Source: a bacterium (lineage in GTDB: Bacteria; Acidobacteriota; Polarisedimenticolia; Polarisedimenticolales; Polarisedimenticolaceae). From it: a stretch of 64,000 nucleotides of DNA. How positions within the stretch are numbered: the stretch's first letter is position 1; the number at the start of each line of letters is the position of its first letter. The notes under the pieces are model-generated. The model had not been told where the DNA came from. It worked only from the letters and a program-made list of their open reading frames with translations, and ran no database searches. The DNA lies in assembly GCA_024226515.1 (NCBI GenBank), contig JAAELQ010000116.1, forward strand, positions 372,001 through 436,000. The letters run 5' to 3'. Of this stretch, positions 8,387-16,702 are shown piece by piece. The position numbers and the translations under genes are program-made.

Positions 8387-9466
8387 ATGAGCCATGAAAT
8401 CGAGCGAGCCGACGTCCACGGGGAACCCGCCACCGAAATCGAGCGACGGATGATCGTCGGGCGAGGCGCGATGGTCCCCGTCCATCGGCGTCTGTGTCAG
8501 GTCGCACCGATGGACACGACGGTTTTGCTGCTCGGCGAGAGCGGAACCGGCAAGGAAATGGCGGCCGCGCTGCTGCACGAGCGTCACCCGACCCGCCACC
8601 GGCACCGGTTCGTTCGAGTCCACTGCGGTGCCATTCCGGAAACCCTGCTGGAAAGCGAGCTGTTCGGTCATGTCAAGGGTGCCTTCACCGGCGCGGACCG
8701 CGATCGAGCCGGAGTGTTCGAGCAGGCCGACGGGGGGACGCTGTTCCTGGACGAGATCTCGACGATGACCCCGCAGGCTCAGATCCGCCTGCTGCGGGTA
8801 CTGCAGGAGCGACAGGTGACGCGTCTCGGGTCGACCGAGTCCAGGCCGGTCGACGTGAGGGTCGTCGCGGCAAGCAACGAAGCGCTCAAGGAGATGGTCG
8901 AAGAGGGGACATTCCGACAGGACCTGTTCTACCGGTTGAGCATCTTCCCGATGGAGATGCCGACGCTTCGCGACCGCGCGGTCGATATCCCGGCCCTGAT
9001 TCAAGAATTCTCGCGCCGCATCGCCGACCGCATGACGGTGCCGGTCAAGCAGGTACCGCAGGAGACGATGGACGCGTTCTCCGCCTACACGTGGCCGGGG
9101 AACGCGCGCGAGCTGGCCAACGCGATCGAATACGCCTACGTGCTCGCGGGGTCGAACGACAGCCTGGATCGAGGGGACCTGCCGCCGGAGATCTCGTCGC
9201 TACCGAGGACGCCGCGCTGGAACGCCGCGAGTCCGTTGCTCACCGAAGAGGGAACCTCGTTGAAGGCTGCACTGGACGGCCTCGAGCGAGACCTGATCCT
9301 GCAGTCGTTGGAGTTGACCCACGGAAACAAGGCACACGCGGCCGGACTGCTCGGCCTCAAGCGCACGACGTTTCTCGACAGGCTGCGACGGCTCGAGTAC
9401 GAGGGGCTGATCGACGCTCAGCCCACCCGCTCCAGTACGCCCGAACCCTGCGACTTGGCGGTGTAG
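8387..9466 (+). CDS. FlrA/FleQ-type sigma54 activator lacking the N-terminal regulatory domain
   Basis: This is a sigma54-dependent transcription activator of about 359 residues. The AAA+ domain begins almost at the N-terminus: Walker A GESGTGKE at 50-57, GAFTGA at 98-103, then Walker B (GTLFLDEI). The C-terminal helix-turn-helix NKAHAAGLLGLKRTTFLDRL resembles FleQ/FlrA (LKRTT) rather than NtrC. The FleQ-type N-terminal domain of about 140 residues is absent. The ATG at 8387 is chosen; GTG 8375 and TTG 8327 are also open. It is divergent from the TPR-kinase-regulator operon and its end overlaps the fliT-like gene by 49 nt. The role as flagellar master activator is inferred from position and helix-turn-helix. 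Confidence 0.85.
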   Translation: MSHEIERADVHGEPATEIERRMIVGRGAMVPVHRRLCQVAPMDTTVLLLGESGTGKEMAAALLHERHPTRHRHRFVRVHCGAIPETLLESELFGHVKGAFTGADRDRAGVFEQADGGTLFLDEISTMTPQAQIRLLRVLQERQVTRLGSTESRPVDVRVVAASNEALKEMVEEGTFRQDLFYRLSIFPMEMPTLRDRAVDIPALIQEFSRRIADRMTVPVKQVPQETMDAFSAYTWPGNARELANAIEYAYVLAGSNDSLDRGDLPPEISSLPRTPRWNAASPLLTEEGTSLKAALDGLERDLILQSLELTHGNKAHAAGLLGLKRTTFLDRLRRLEYEGLIDAQPTRSSTPEPCDLAV

Positions 9467-9774
9467 GAGCGAATCGCTCCGGCGTCCTGACGCAGTCGCT
9501 GCAGTGCGGTACCGAGCTGCTCACGAAGCTGCTCGAGCTGTGCGAACGCCTCATCGGATCGCTCTCGAAGAAGAGCCGTGTCGAGCGGGGGATGACCGCC
9601 GCCGGCCTGCTCGAGTGCGAGCTCGAGAGATCGGATCGTCTCCCCCCGCCGAGTCAGGGCTTCGTCGATGGCTTGCGGGTCGGCCTTGTGGACGGCGTCG
9701 AGCAGCGCATCCGTGGCCTCGACGACCGCGTCGAGTCGGAGCGACGGTTCCTGAGCAGTCTCGTGCGAGTTCAT
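9418..9774 (-). CDS. FliT/FlgN-like flagellar chaperone
   Basis: The 118-residue, charged, all-helical protein has the size and composition of a flagellar export chaperone of the FliT/FlgN kind, with an internal coiled coil (DEAFAQLEQLREQLGTALQRLRQDAGAIRSY). The C-terminal part resembles the FlgN/FliT helix that ends in a Y-x-K pattern. It overlaps fliS by 4 nt and closes the fliC-flaG-fliD-fliS series, where fliT is normally found. Sequence alone would not settle the name. Confidence 0.65.
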   Translation of the reverse strand: MNSHETAQEPSLRLDAVVEATDALLDAVHKADPQAIDEALTRRGETIRSLELALEQAGGGHPPLDTALLRERSDEAFAQLEQLREQLGTALQRLRQDAGAIRSYTAKSQGSGVLERVG

Positions 9775-10175
9775 GTTCGGTCCCTCTGCTGGGGGCGGCG
9801 ACTCGCTTCACGCCACGCGTCACCCAGATCGGTCAAGTACGTTGCGACCTCGCCGAACGCCTCGTCGTCGTCACGCAGCTGTCCGGTCATCAAACGACGC
9901 TGCATGTAGTCGTAGAGACGGTCCATGTTCCGGGCCACTTCACCTCCACGATCCATGTCGATACACGCCTGCAGTTCCCCCAGACAACGTAGGACCTTCT
10001 GGATGTGCTTGCCCTTCGCCGCGGCGTCCCCATCGGTCAGGGCGGTTCGCGCCAGGGCCAGACTTCGAGACGCCTCGTCGTACACGCGAACGATCAGCCC
10101 GATCGGATCGGCGCCCTGAACGTCCTGGGCGCGGTAGGCGTCGGCGGCAAACGAGTTGGTGGTCGGTAGGCTCAA
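9771..10175 (-). CDS. fliS: flagellin export chaperone FliS
   Basis: FliS binds the C-terminus of unpolymerised flagellin in the cytoplasm. The 134-residue product shows the FliS pattern: an AAxAY-like N-terminus (FAADAYRAQDVQGADPIGLIVRVYDEASRSL), HIQKVLRCLGELQACIDMDRGGEVARNMDRLYDYMQRRL in the middle, and a C-terminal TYLTDLGDAWREA helix. It sits between fliD and the fliT-like gene, 15 nt after the fliD stop. Confidence 0.94.
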   Translation of the reverse strand: MSLPTTNSFAADAYRAQDVQGADPIGLIVRVYDEASRSLALARTALTDGDAAAKGKHIQKVLRCLGELQACIDMDRGGEVARNMDRLYDYMQRRLMTGQLRDDDEAFGEVATYLTDLGDAWREASRRPQQRDRT

Positions 10176-10190
10176 GATCGATCTCCCGGA

Positions 10191-12077
10191 TCAGACGGAC
10201 AGGAAGCTGCCCAGGCGAGACTGCTGGGCCTGAAGCGACGAGATCGCCTGCTCCGCGGCCGCGAAGGTCCGAACCAGTCGCGCCTCCCGCGAGACGAGCC
10301 GCTCTTCGATTCGGGTGATCTCGTCTTCGATCGCGCGGAGCTGATCGTCGATTCGATCCTGGGACGAGTCGATGCGCCCATCACCCAGTCGGGTGATCTC
10401 GGTCAGCTCGCCGATCGGCCGGCCGGTGAGGCCTTGAGTGAACGAGATCGTGCCGAATTGCCCGCTCGTCGCGGCGATATCGTCAGCCGTCGCGGTGATC
10501 TGGAGGACAAGACCGGCGAAGCTCTCGCCGTCCGCCGCCGTCAAGGTCTGGCCCGAGCCCGTCGCGGCCACCCCGCCGATCGAGCCGGCAACATCCTGCC
10601 CGAGGTCGTTGGTGGGAGCTCTGCGAAAGCCGGCGTGATTACCCGTGGCCTCGACCGTGATGCTCTGGTCCGATCCGAATCCGTCCGTCGTGATGCGCAG
10701 CCTGCCGCTCTCGTCGAACGCCGTGGCCGCGATTCCCGCGCTTTCCAGGGCTGCGTTGACCGTGTCGACGACCTCGCCGATCGTCATGTCCCTGGCCAGG
10801 TCGACGTCGACCACGTCGGCGCCGACCGTGATCGTCAACGTGTCTCTGCGTCGCATGCCGCCCGAAAGGTCGCGATCTCCCACCACGCTTGCCTGCTCGG
10901 CGGCCTGGCTGATCTCGACGGCATACTCGCCGGCCTCGGTCGTCGCATCCGACGAGACGAAGAGGACTCGCGAGTCCGAGCTGGTCCCGCCGCTGCGAAA
11001 CAAGCCCACGACGCTGTCGAAACGCGTCTCCAGCTGTTCGCGAAGCTCTCCGGTGTCGACCGATAGGGCGCCGGACCGACCGTCGAACGAGACACCGATC
11101 GCGGACAACGAGCGGATCTCGCCGAACGGAATCCCGTCCACGCCTCCGGTCACCAGGCTCTGCAGATCCAGTTGAAGTCGGCGCGCAAGGCCCTCGCGGG
11201 ACAGCGGCCCCGGTGCGTCGGTCTTGAACTGCGCATTCAGGAACTCCGTGGCCGAGTTGTAGGCCGTCACGAGCTCCTGGACGGCGCCTATCACGCCGTC
11301 GACGTCTTTCTCGACCGTGAGGGTGCCCGGCGTTCCTTCGTTCGGGGACAGCAGGTCGAGCGTCACGCCCTCGATGACGTTCGTCAGGGTGTTGCTCGAG
11401 CCGGTGATCTCGATACCGTCGACTTCCGCGCGAGCATCGGAGGCTGCGGTGACCACGTTCAAGGGGTCCCCGAGGCCGAGGTTCGTCGAGTCCGTGATGA
11501 CCAGGTCGTTGTCGACTCCGGAGGTTTCGGCGCGTACGATCAGCCGGTATTCGCTGCCGTCGAAGAGGACCGAGGCCTCCACGCCGGCGTCCGCATCGTT
11601 GATCGCGTCGCGCACCGAGCGCAGATCGTCGTTGCCCGAACCGGGAGAGACGTCGATCGTGATCGGGTCGTTGTCGCCGGACGTTATCGTGATCGTACCG
11701 GCACTGACCAGGCTCTGGTCGGACGCTGCAAGGCCGTTGGACTTGACCTTCGCCGCCGCCGCGAGCTCGAGCACCTCGATCGAGAAGGAACCGATGTCGG
11801 AGCCGGTTCCGGCGGTGGCGAGAAACGCCGTCTCGTCCGATACCGTCGTCACCCGGCCGTTCAACGTGGTCTCCTTCGAGAGACCCTTCAGCGCGTCGAC
11901 CACGCCGTTCACTTGCCCACGCAGGTCGCCGAGTGCGGAATCGCGGGCGTTGAGTTGACTCCGCTTGATCTCGAGCCGCTGGATGGGCTGGCGTTCCGCC
12001 TGGAGGATGGCGTCGATCAACGCTCGCGTGTCGATGCCGCTGGCGAGGCCGCCGAAGTTGAACTGGCCGATCTGCAT
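10191..12077 (-). CDS. fliD: flagellar filament cap protein FliD (HAP2)
   Basis: FliD caps the growing filament and folds flagellin at the tip. The 628-residue product has the N-terminal FliD motif (FGGLASGIDTRALIDAILQAERQPI at about residues 7-31), a long beta-rich middle with repeated Thr/Ser/Gly/Asp stretches typical of the exposed D2-D3 region, and a C-terminal coiled coil (RIDDQLRAIEDEITRIEERLVSREARLVRTFAAAEQAISSLQAQQSRL). It lies between flaG and fliS with gaps of 20 and 15 nt. Confidence 0.96.
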   Translation of the reverse strand: MQIGQFNFGGLASGIDTRALIDAILQAERQPIQRLEIKRSQLNARDSALGDLRGQVNGVVDALKGLSKETTLNGRVTTVSDETAFLATAGTGSDIGSFSIEVLELAAAAKVKSNGLAASDQSLVSAGTITITSGDNDPITIDVSPGSGNDDLRSVRDAINDADAGVEASVLFDGSEYRLIVRAETSGVDNDLVITDSTNLGLGDPLNVVTAASDARAEVDGIEITGSSNTLTNVIEGVTLDLLSPNEGTPGTLTVEKDVDGVIGAVQELVTAYNSATEFLNAQFKTDAPGPLSREGLARRLQLDLQSLVTGGVDGIPFGEIRSLSAIGVSFDGRSGALSVDTGELREQLETRFDSVVGLFRSGGTSSDSRVLFVSSDATTEAGEYAVEISQAAEQASVVGDRDLSGGMRRRDTLTITVGADVVDVDLARDMTIGEVVDTVNAALESAGIAATAFDESGRLRITTDGFGSDQSITVEATGNHAGFRRAPTNDLGQDVAGSIGGVAATGSGQTLTAADGESFAGLVLQITATADDIAATSGQFGTISFTQGLTGRPIGELTEITRLGDGRIDSSQDRIDDQLRAIEDEITRIEERLVSREARLVRTFAAAEQAISSLQAQQSRLGSFLSV

Positions 12078-12097
12078 AGGAACTCCCTTGGTACGGG

Positions 12098-12436
12098 TCA
12101 GACTTGCTCGTCGAACAAGACACCCAGCATCTCGCGGTAGCGCGCGGCGAAGGCCAGGTACTCCTCGGCGGGAATCTGTCGGACGATCTCGCGTGGCTCA
12201 TTGGCCGAGGAGTAGATCTTCACGACCACGCGATTGACGCTTTCGTCGTAGGAGAACTCCGCGCTCCGCCCGGCCGATTCGACGCGCACGGAGAGGCCGC
12301 GCAGCGTCTCGCGCTGGGCGGGTACGGGATCGCTGGACGGTTGGGCACTGCGGGCCGCGGACTGGGTCGATTCCGAGCTGGGCTCGGCGGGGGCCACCGC
12401 CTTCACGTTCCCAGCGGTCGGGGTCACCTGGTTCAT
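12098..12436 (-). CDS. flaG: FlaG family protein
   Basis: FlaG proteins influence filament length in polar flagellates. The 112-residue protein has a disordered Ser/Pro/Ala-rich N-terminus and the FlaG core: LSVRVESAGRSAEFSYDESVNRVVVKIY followed by EIVRQIPAEEYLAFAARYREMLGVLFDEQV, where IRQIP-E is diagnostic. It lies between fliC and fliD, its usual place, and is separated from fliC by a strong hairpin. Confidence 0.93.
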   Translation of the reverse strand: MNQVTPTAGNVKAVAPAEPSSESTQSAARSAQPSSDPVPAQRETLRGLSVRVESAGRSAEFSYDESVNRVVVKIYSSANEPREIVRQIPAEEYLAFAARYREMLGVLFDEQV

Positions 12437-12455
12437 GACAAGCCTCGATCGAAGA

Positions 12456-12480
12456 GAGGGGGCCCACGGCGGGCCCCCTC
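12456..12480 (-). terminator. strong hairpin after fliC
   Basis: A perfect 10-bp stem (12456-12465 with 12471-12480, GAGGGGGCCC/GGGCCCCCTC) closes a 5-nt loop. On the minus strand it lies 18 nt after the fliC stop and is followed by TCTTC rather than a run of T. It could be a partial terminator or a 3' stabiliser that raises fliC mRNA above the downstream flaG-fliD genes. Confidence 0.65.
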
Positions 12481-12497
12481 GGCTGGATCGTCAGAAG

Positions 12498-13379
12498 CTA
12501 TCCGAGAAGCGACAGCACGCTCTGCGCGCTGGCGTTGGCCTGGGCCAGGGCCGAAAGGCCGGTCTGGTTGAGCACCTGGAACTTCGTCAGGTTCACGATC
12601 TCCGTCGCGATGTCCGCATCACGGATCTGGCTCTCCGCGGCCTGGAGGTTCTGCGCCTGGGTCGCCACGACGTTGACCGTGGCCTCCAGTCGGTTCAGCG
12701 CGGAACCGAGGTTGCCGCGCCGGCTGGAGATGTCGTCGATCGCGGTCCGGATCAACCCGAGCTCGGTTTGTGCACCCGCCTTGGTGTTCAGCGCCGTCGT
12801 CGTGACGGAGATGCCCGCGTTCGATCCGGTCAGACCGAGCGTGCCCGGGTTGCCGGCCACCGAGTCCAACGCGCTGGTCGTCAGCGTGATGACGTTGTTG
12901 GCCTGGGTCGTCGACGCACCGACCTGGACGTCGAAGGTCGCACCGGAACTTCCGAAGAGCTCGCGGCCGTTGAAGTCCACCGTCAGGCTGATGCGGTTGA
13001 TCTCAATGAGGATCTCTTGGTACTCGTCGTTCAGCGCGGTCTTGGCGCTGCCGCTGTCCAGACCGGAGGTATCCGAGGCGGCCTGCTCGGACAGCGCGAC
13101 GGCGCGCTGCAGCAAGCTGGAGATCTCGGACAGGGCGCCGTCGGCGACCTGCACTACCGAGATGCCGTCGTTGGCGTTGCGAACAGCCTGGTTCAGGGCC
13201 GCAACGTCGGCGCGCAGGCCATCGGCGATGGCGAGTCCGGACGCATCGTCGGCCGCGGAGTTGATCCGCAGGCCCGAGGACAGGCGCTCCAACGTCTTGT
13301 TCAGTCCGACGTTGGTTCGACCGAGGCGCTCGAGCGCATTGATCGATGCGATGTTGTTCACAACCGAAAATTGTCCCAT
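12498..13379 (-). CDS. fliC: flagellin
   Basis: This is the filament subunit, 293 residues, so the surface-exposed D2/D3 part is short. The N-terminal D0/D1 helices are clear (NNIASINALERLGRTNVGLNKTLERLSSGLRINSAADDASGLAIADGLR). So is the C-terminal helix (AAESQIRDADIATEIVNLTKFQVLNQTGLSALAQANASAQSVLSLL). The middle (about 140-215) carries the variable, Thr/Ser/Asn-rich region. It is the only flagellin gene in the window. A full-consensus sigma28 promoter lies about 100 nt upstream, and a strong hairpin follows the stop. Confidence 0.97.
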   Translation of the reverse strand: MGQFSVVNNIASINALERLGRTNVGLNKTLERLSSGLRINSAADDASGLAIADGLRADVAALNQAVRNANDGISVVQVADGALSEISSLLQRAVALSEQAASDTSGLDSGSAKTALNDEYQEILIEINRISLTVDFNGRELFGSSGATFDVQVGASTTQANNVITLTTSALDSVAGNPGTLGLTGSNAGISVTTTALNTKAGAQTELGLIRTAIDDISSRRGNLGSALNRLEATVNVVATQAQNLQAAESQIRDADIATEIVNLTKFQVLNQTGLSALAQANASAQSVLSLLG

Positions 13380-13474
13380 TAGGGTGCTCCTTGATACGCC
13401 GTTCAGGGCTCCATCGCCGTGGAAACGCCGTTCGTTCGGCGCCGGACCCCTGTGACCCGGCGTTGACTACCCCT

Positions 13475-13501
13475 TTATCGGCCGCTCCTCGCGAGACTTT
13501 A
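13475..13501 (-). promoter_or_regulatory. sigma28 (FliA) promoter of fliC
   Basis: On the minus strand TAAAGTCT (13501-13494), an 11-base spacer and GCCGATAA (13482-13475) match TAAAGTTT-N11-GCCGATAA at 15 of 16 positions with exact spacing. Transcription would start near 13468, about 89 nt before the flagellin ATG. Confidence 0.93.
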
Positions 13502-13512
13502 GCGGGAGCCTG

Positions 13513-14070
13513 TTAGTCGGCGGCGGTCCGAGCCTCGCGCAGGGCGCGACGCTGGACTTCGTAGAGGTAGCGGATGAGGCGCTCGCGATCCTGGGGATGG
13601 ATGGCGGTGAAACGCAGGGGAAAAGGCCCGGGCGTGGGGTGATCGACCCGGACGATCTCGGCGAGCATCCGGATCGGCGGCACTTGCGGGTCTTCGTCCC
13701 ACATCCGCAGGTCGAGCTGTTCGCCTGGCTGAAGCGCGGCCGAGCTCGACAGCAATCCGCCGCCGCCGCTCAGTTGATGCAACGTACCCACAGCGTTGGG
13801 CCCGGTCGAGTCGAAAACACTGTGGCTGAGACGGCCGACCTGCCGAGCCAGTCCCAGGACCGCTCGCGCGAGCATCGCCTCGTTGGACGAACCGGTGCTG
13901 GCCAGATCGATCAGCACGGTTTCGTTCTCGGGTGCCCAGACCGAAGGAGTGTCCATCAGTTTCTCGCGAAGGTCCTCGGCGATCTCGGCGGTGAGAATAC
14001 GAAAACGTGTTCGGATCCGCAGACGGACTCGGGCGAATCTGCGTTTGTGGCTCTGGACCGTCTCTGGCAA
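13513..14070 (-). CDS. PilZ domain protein
   Basis: The 185-residue protein looks like a single PilZ domain with an N-terminal extension. The cyclic-di-GMP arginine motif RxxxR is present near the N-terminus (RRFAR, residues 10-14). The second motif, D/NxSxxG, is degenerate (QLSGGG near residues 98-103), so binding is likely but weaker or altered. The rest shows PilZ beta-strand patterns (LDLRMW, MLAEIVRVD, LRFTAIHPQDRERLIRYLYEVQRR). It starts 30 nt after the HDOD-GGDEF stop, in the same direction, so a cyclase and a cyclic-di-GMP receptor are probably co-transcribed just upstream of fliC. Confidence 0.82.
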   Translation of the reverse strand: MPETVQSHKRRFARVRLRIRTRFRILTAEIAEDLREKLMDTPSVWAPENETVLIDLASTGSSNEAMLARAVLGLARQVGRLSHSVFDSTGPNAVGTLHQLSGGGGLLSSSAALQPGEQLDLRMWDEDPQVPPIRMLAEIVRVDHPTPGPFPLRFTAIHPQDRERLIRYLYEVQRRALREARTAAD

Positions 14071-14100
14071 CTCGATACCTCCCCGCCGACCGGCGGTCGA

Positions 14101-15612
14101 TCAGATCGCGGCGTCGTCGCACCAGCAGACCCGGTCTCGTCCTTCCGACTTGGCCCGGTAGAGTGCGCCGTCGGCGTTCTCGATGACGGCCTCCGGCTCG
14201 GACTCCGCGCCCCTCCGCACCGTGTATCCGCCGATACTGATCGTCACGGAGATGGCCTCGCCGCGCCATTCGAACGACGCGGTCTTGATCCGCTGGCGCA
14301 ACCGCTCGGCAACCAACTGCCCGTCCGTCGCGTCGGTGAACGGAAGGACCATCGCGAACTCCTCCCCGCCGTACCGAGCGCAGAGATCCGCCCGGCGCAG
14401 TGTCGTCTTCAGCAGTTCGGAAACGCCACGCAGTACGACGTCTCCCACCGGGTGACCGTATCGATCGTTGATGCTCTTGAAATGATCGATATCGCCGATC
14501 AGAAACGTCATGGCCGCGTTCTGCCGCCTGGTCTGGGCCAGGTCCCGCTCGAGCACCACGTCGAGCGTTCCTCGATTGGCGAGATTGGTCAGCGGATCCG
14601 ATGCGGCTTTCTGCTCCAGCTCTTCGTTGCGTCGCATGAGGTCTGCCGCAAGCTGCTGATGCTCGACCAGCTCGCGCTCGATCGGCTGCCTCGCAAGGCT
14701 GAGTGCAAGCAACGCGTCACTGGCCACGACCACGATCTCCGCGTAGGTCGGCTGCTCGCCGACCTTGAGCTGTAGCATCTCGGAGGCTTCTTCTACCCGC
14801 CGGATGACTTCGCCGACGATGTCCTGCAACGCGTTCGGATCGAGCCCCAGGCTCCCGATCCGTTCCATCGCCTCGTCGAGAGCCCTGGCCTTGTCCTCGA
14901 TCTGCAGTAGGTCCGCGATCGCCTCGGCCGCATTCGCGACACGGCAACGGGTGCGGAGCTCTCTCGGGGCCTCCTCCGGACGGTGATGGAAGCGAACCGT
15001 CTCGCTCAGGGTGCCCGGAAGTCCCCAACTGCCGAGCAGGTCGGCGCCGAAGCAATCGTGGCCCTGGCCGTGTTCCCGCTCGGCCGCGAGACGTTCGGCG
15101 GCCGCCCGATTCGTCATCTCGGCCATGACGGACTCGAGCGAAGCGTCTTGGCGCTGCATCACGGCAGCACCGACGTCCAGACACAGACCTGAAGTGAAGT
15201 ACTCGTCGGGTCCCTCGAGCCCGAGCCGATTGGCCAGGCACACGGAGGCGGCGGCTCGGCGCATCGAGCATTCCCAGAACATCTCCTGCTGGCCGCTCTT
15301 GGAGTCGTCGGTGCGCAACAGCGTCTTGACGCCGATGCACAGAACGAGGTTGCGCACCGCGGTCATCCCCATCAGCGCCACCGCATGGTGGACCGTGGAG
15401 ACGTTCCCGCGTAGGCCGTAGTGCGCCGAGTTGACGGCGCGCAGGACCTCGGCCGTCAGCGTCGGGTCCGTTCCGATCAACGATGCCAGGTCCGCAGCGG
15501 TCGAATCGGGGGCCGCAGCCACCTCGACGACGCGGGCGATGATCCTCGGCGGTACAGGTAGGCTCTGCTTACCCTCGGCCGTTTTTCGTTTGCTGGCGCT
15601 TACGCCTTGCAC
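14101..15612 (-). CDS. HDOD-GGDEF diguanylate cyclase
   Basis: The 503-residue protein has an N-terminal HDOD domain (about 20-220; IGTDPTLTAEVLRAVNSAHYGL) with no catalytic HD, and a C-terminal GGDEF domain. The active-site loop is GGEEF (415-419) with an inhibitory-site RRAD (406-409) at the normal distance, so an active, feedback-controlled diguanylate cyclase is expected. The GTG at 15612 is chosen because GGAGG lies 8 nt upstream. The frame stays open about 700 nt further but that part overlaps the divergent DnaJ-PilZ gene and has no domain character. It is followed by a PilZ gene. Confidence 0.9.
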   Translation of the reverse strand: MQGVSASKRKTAEGKQSLPVPPRIIARVVEVAAAPDSTAADLASLIGTDPTLTAEVLRAVNSAHYGLRGNVSTVHHAVALMGMTAVRNLVLCIGVKTLLRTDDSKSGQQEMFWECSMRRAAASVCLANRLGLEGPDEYFTSGLCLDVGAAVMQRQDASLESVMAEMTNRAAAERLAAEREHGQGHDCFGADLLGSWGLPGTLSETVRFHHRPEEAPRELRTRCRVANAAEAIADLLQIEDKARALDEAMERIGSLGLDPNALQDIVGEVIRRVEEASEMLQLKVGEQPTYAEIVVVASDALLALSLARQPIERELVEHQQLAADLMRRNEELEQKAASDPLTNLANRGTLDVVLERDLAQTRRQNAAMTFLIGDIDHFKSINDRYGHPVGDVVLRGVSELLKTTLRRADLCARYGGEEFAMVLPFTDATDGQLVAERLRQRIKTASFEWRGEAISVTISIGGYTVRRGAESEPEAVIENADGALYRAKSEGRDRVCWCDDAAI

Positions 15613-15819
15613 TATGAGTTCCTCCGTGTGTGCCCGACGACCTCCAAGGGCCCCCGAGCCCGGAACCTCACGGTTCCTCGGCTCCCTGTTACACGTCCCT
15701 GACGTGCTCTTCGGCCGGTCCGGCCCCATACTTGAGCGAGGAACTCCGCAAAACCCCCGGTCGGGGCGCCCGTCGTCGCCGAGCCCGGCCTCGCGCCGTC
15801 TCTTTGCCTGGGAGCAGCC

Positions 15820-16533
15820 TTGCAGAACCGTCGTAACTACTACCGTATCCTCCACGTCCAGCCGGATGCGCCGGCGGAGATCATCCGATCGAGCTATCGC
15901 GCGCTGATGTTGCAGATGGACGCCCACCCCGACCGCGGCGGGGATCACCGCAACGCCGCCTTGATCAATGAGGCCTACTCGGTCGTATCCGATCCGGACC
16001 AACGGCAGGAATACGACCGGCAGCTCGCGTCGAAGCCCGGACGCAACGGTTCCACCCGGGCCGCCGGGGCCGATCGTTCGTCCGGTCCCAGCCCTCCCGC
16101 GAGTCCGGCGCCGGAAGCGAGTGGGGGCTGCGTGTTCTGTCAATCGTCTTGCGGCGTGGAAGCCATGGAACATCCTGAGTCTCGCTGTGAGGTTTGCCGG
16201 AGTCCTCTGAGCCCGGTCGGGGGTGATGTCTTCGTCTCGTCGGGTCAACGCGCGGTCCTGCGGGTCGCCACCCGGCGGAAAATCCGCGTCTTTACGGACT
16301 GGCCCCAGGCGCATCCGCCGGAAGCTACGTTGCGCGACGTGTCCCCGCGCGGACTACGGTTCACCCTCGACGAGCACGTCGGCGATTACCAGATCGTAAA
16401 AGTCGACGCCGGGCCGCTTCAGGCGACCGGACGCGTCGCGCGCTGCACGCGCCTCGGTGCGCTGTGGACCGTCGGCGTCGAGTACTTCACCCTCTGGGTC
16501 CAACCCGGCGGGATCTTGACCCGCCGCGGTTGA
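15820..16533 (+). CDS. DnaJ-PilZ fusion protein
   Basis: The 237-residue protein has an N-terminal J domain (about 5-67) with an intact HPD at 36-38. A Pro/Ser linker follows, then a small cysteine cluster (C104, C107, C111, C123, C126) that could bind zinc, and a C-terminal PilZ domain. Both cyclic-di-GMP motifs are intact: RRKIR (152-156) and DVSPRG (173-178). The start is TTG at 15820 with GGGAG just upstream. It is divergent from the HDOD-GGDEF gene across 207 nt. The domains imply that cyclic-di-GMP could steer a J-protein and hence Hsp70; that function is inference. Confidence 0.85.
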   Translation: MQNRRNYYRILHVQPDAPAEIIRSSYRALMLQMDAHPDRGGDHRNAALINEAYSVVSDPDQRQEYDRQLASKPGRNGSTRAAGADRSSGPSPPASPAPEASGGCVFCQSSCGVEAMEHPESRCEVCRSPLSPVGGDVFVSSGQRAVLRVATRRKIRVFTDWPQAHPPEATLRDVSPRGLRFTLDEHVGDYQIVKVDAGPLQATGRVARCTRLGALWTVGVEYFTLWVQPGGILTRRG

Positions 16534-16599
16534 GTCGTCCCAACGTGGTGCGCAGTTTGTTGCCGGACTCTCCCTCGAGGTCTCTCGGGTTTTCTGAAG

Positions 16600-16631
16600 A
16601 ACCCCCGGGGGGCCGCCACCCGGGGGTTTTT
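16600..16631 (+). terminator. rho-independent terminator after the DnaJ-PilZ gene
   Basis: A 10-bp perfect stem (AACCCCCGGG at 16600-16609 with CCCGGGGGTT at 16619-16628) closes a 9-nt loop and is followed by a T run (16627-16631). It separates the DnaJ-PilZ gene from the PP2C gene. Confidence 0.88.
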
Positions 16632-16702
16632 CAGGAAGACCGAGATGTCGGATTCAAGAATCGACCCTCGCGTGCCGATGGACCTCCCAGGGGGACGGAG
16701 GC

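Noticed and set aside
15613..16314. N-terminal extension of the HDOD-GGDEF frame upstream of the GTG at 15612
   Set aside because: It overlaps the divergent DnaJ-PilZ gene, shows no domain, and the GTG has a strong ribosome site.
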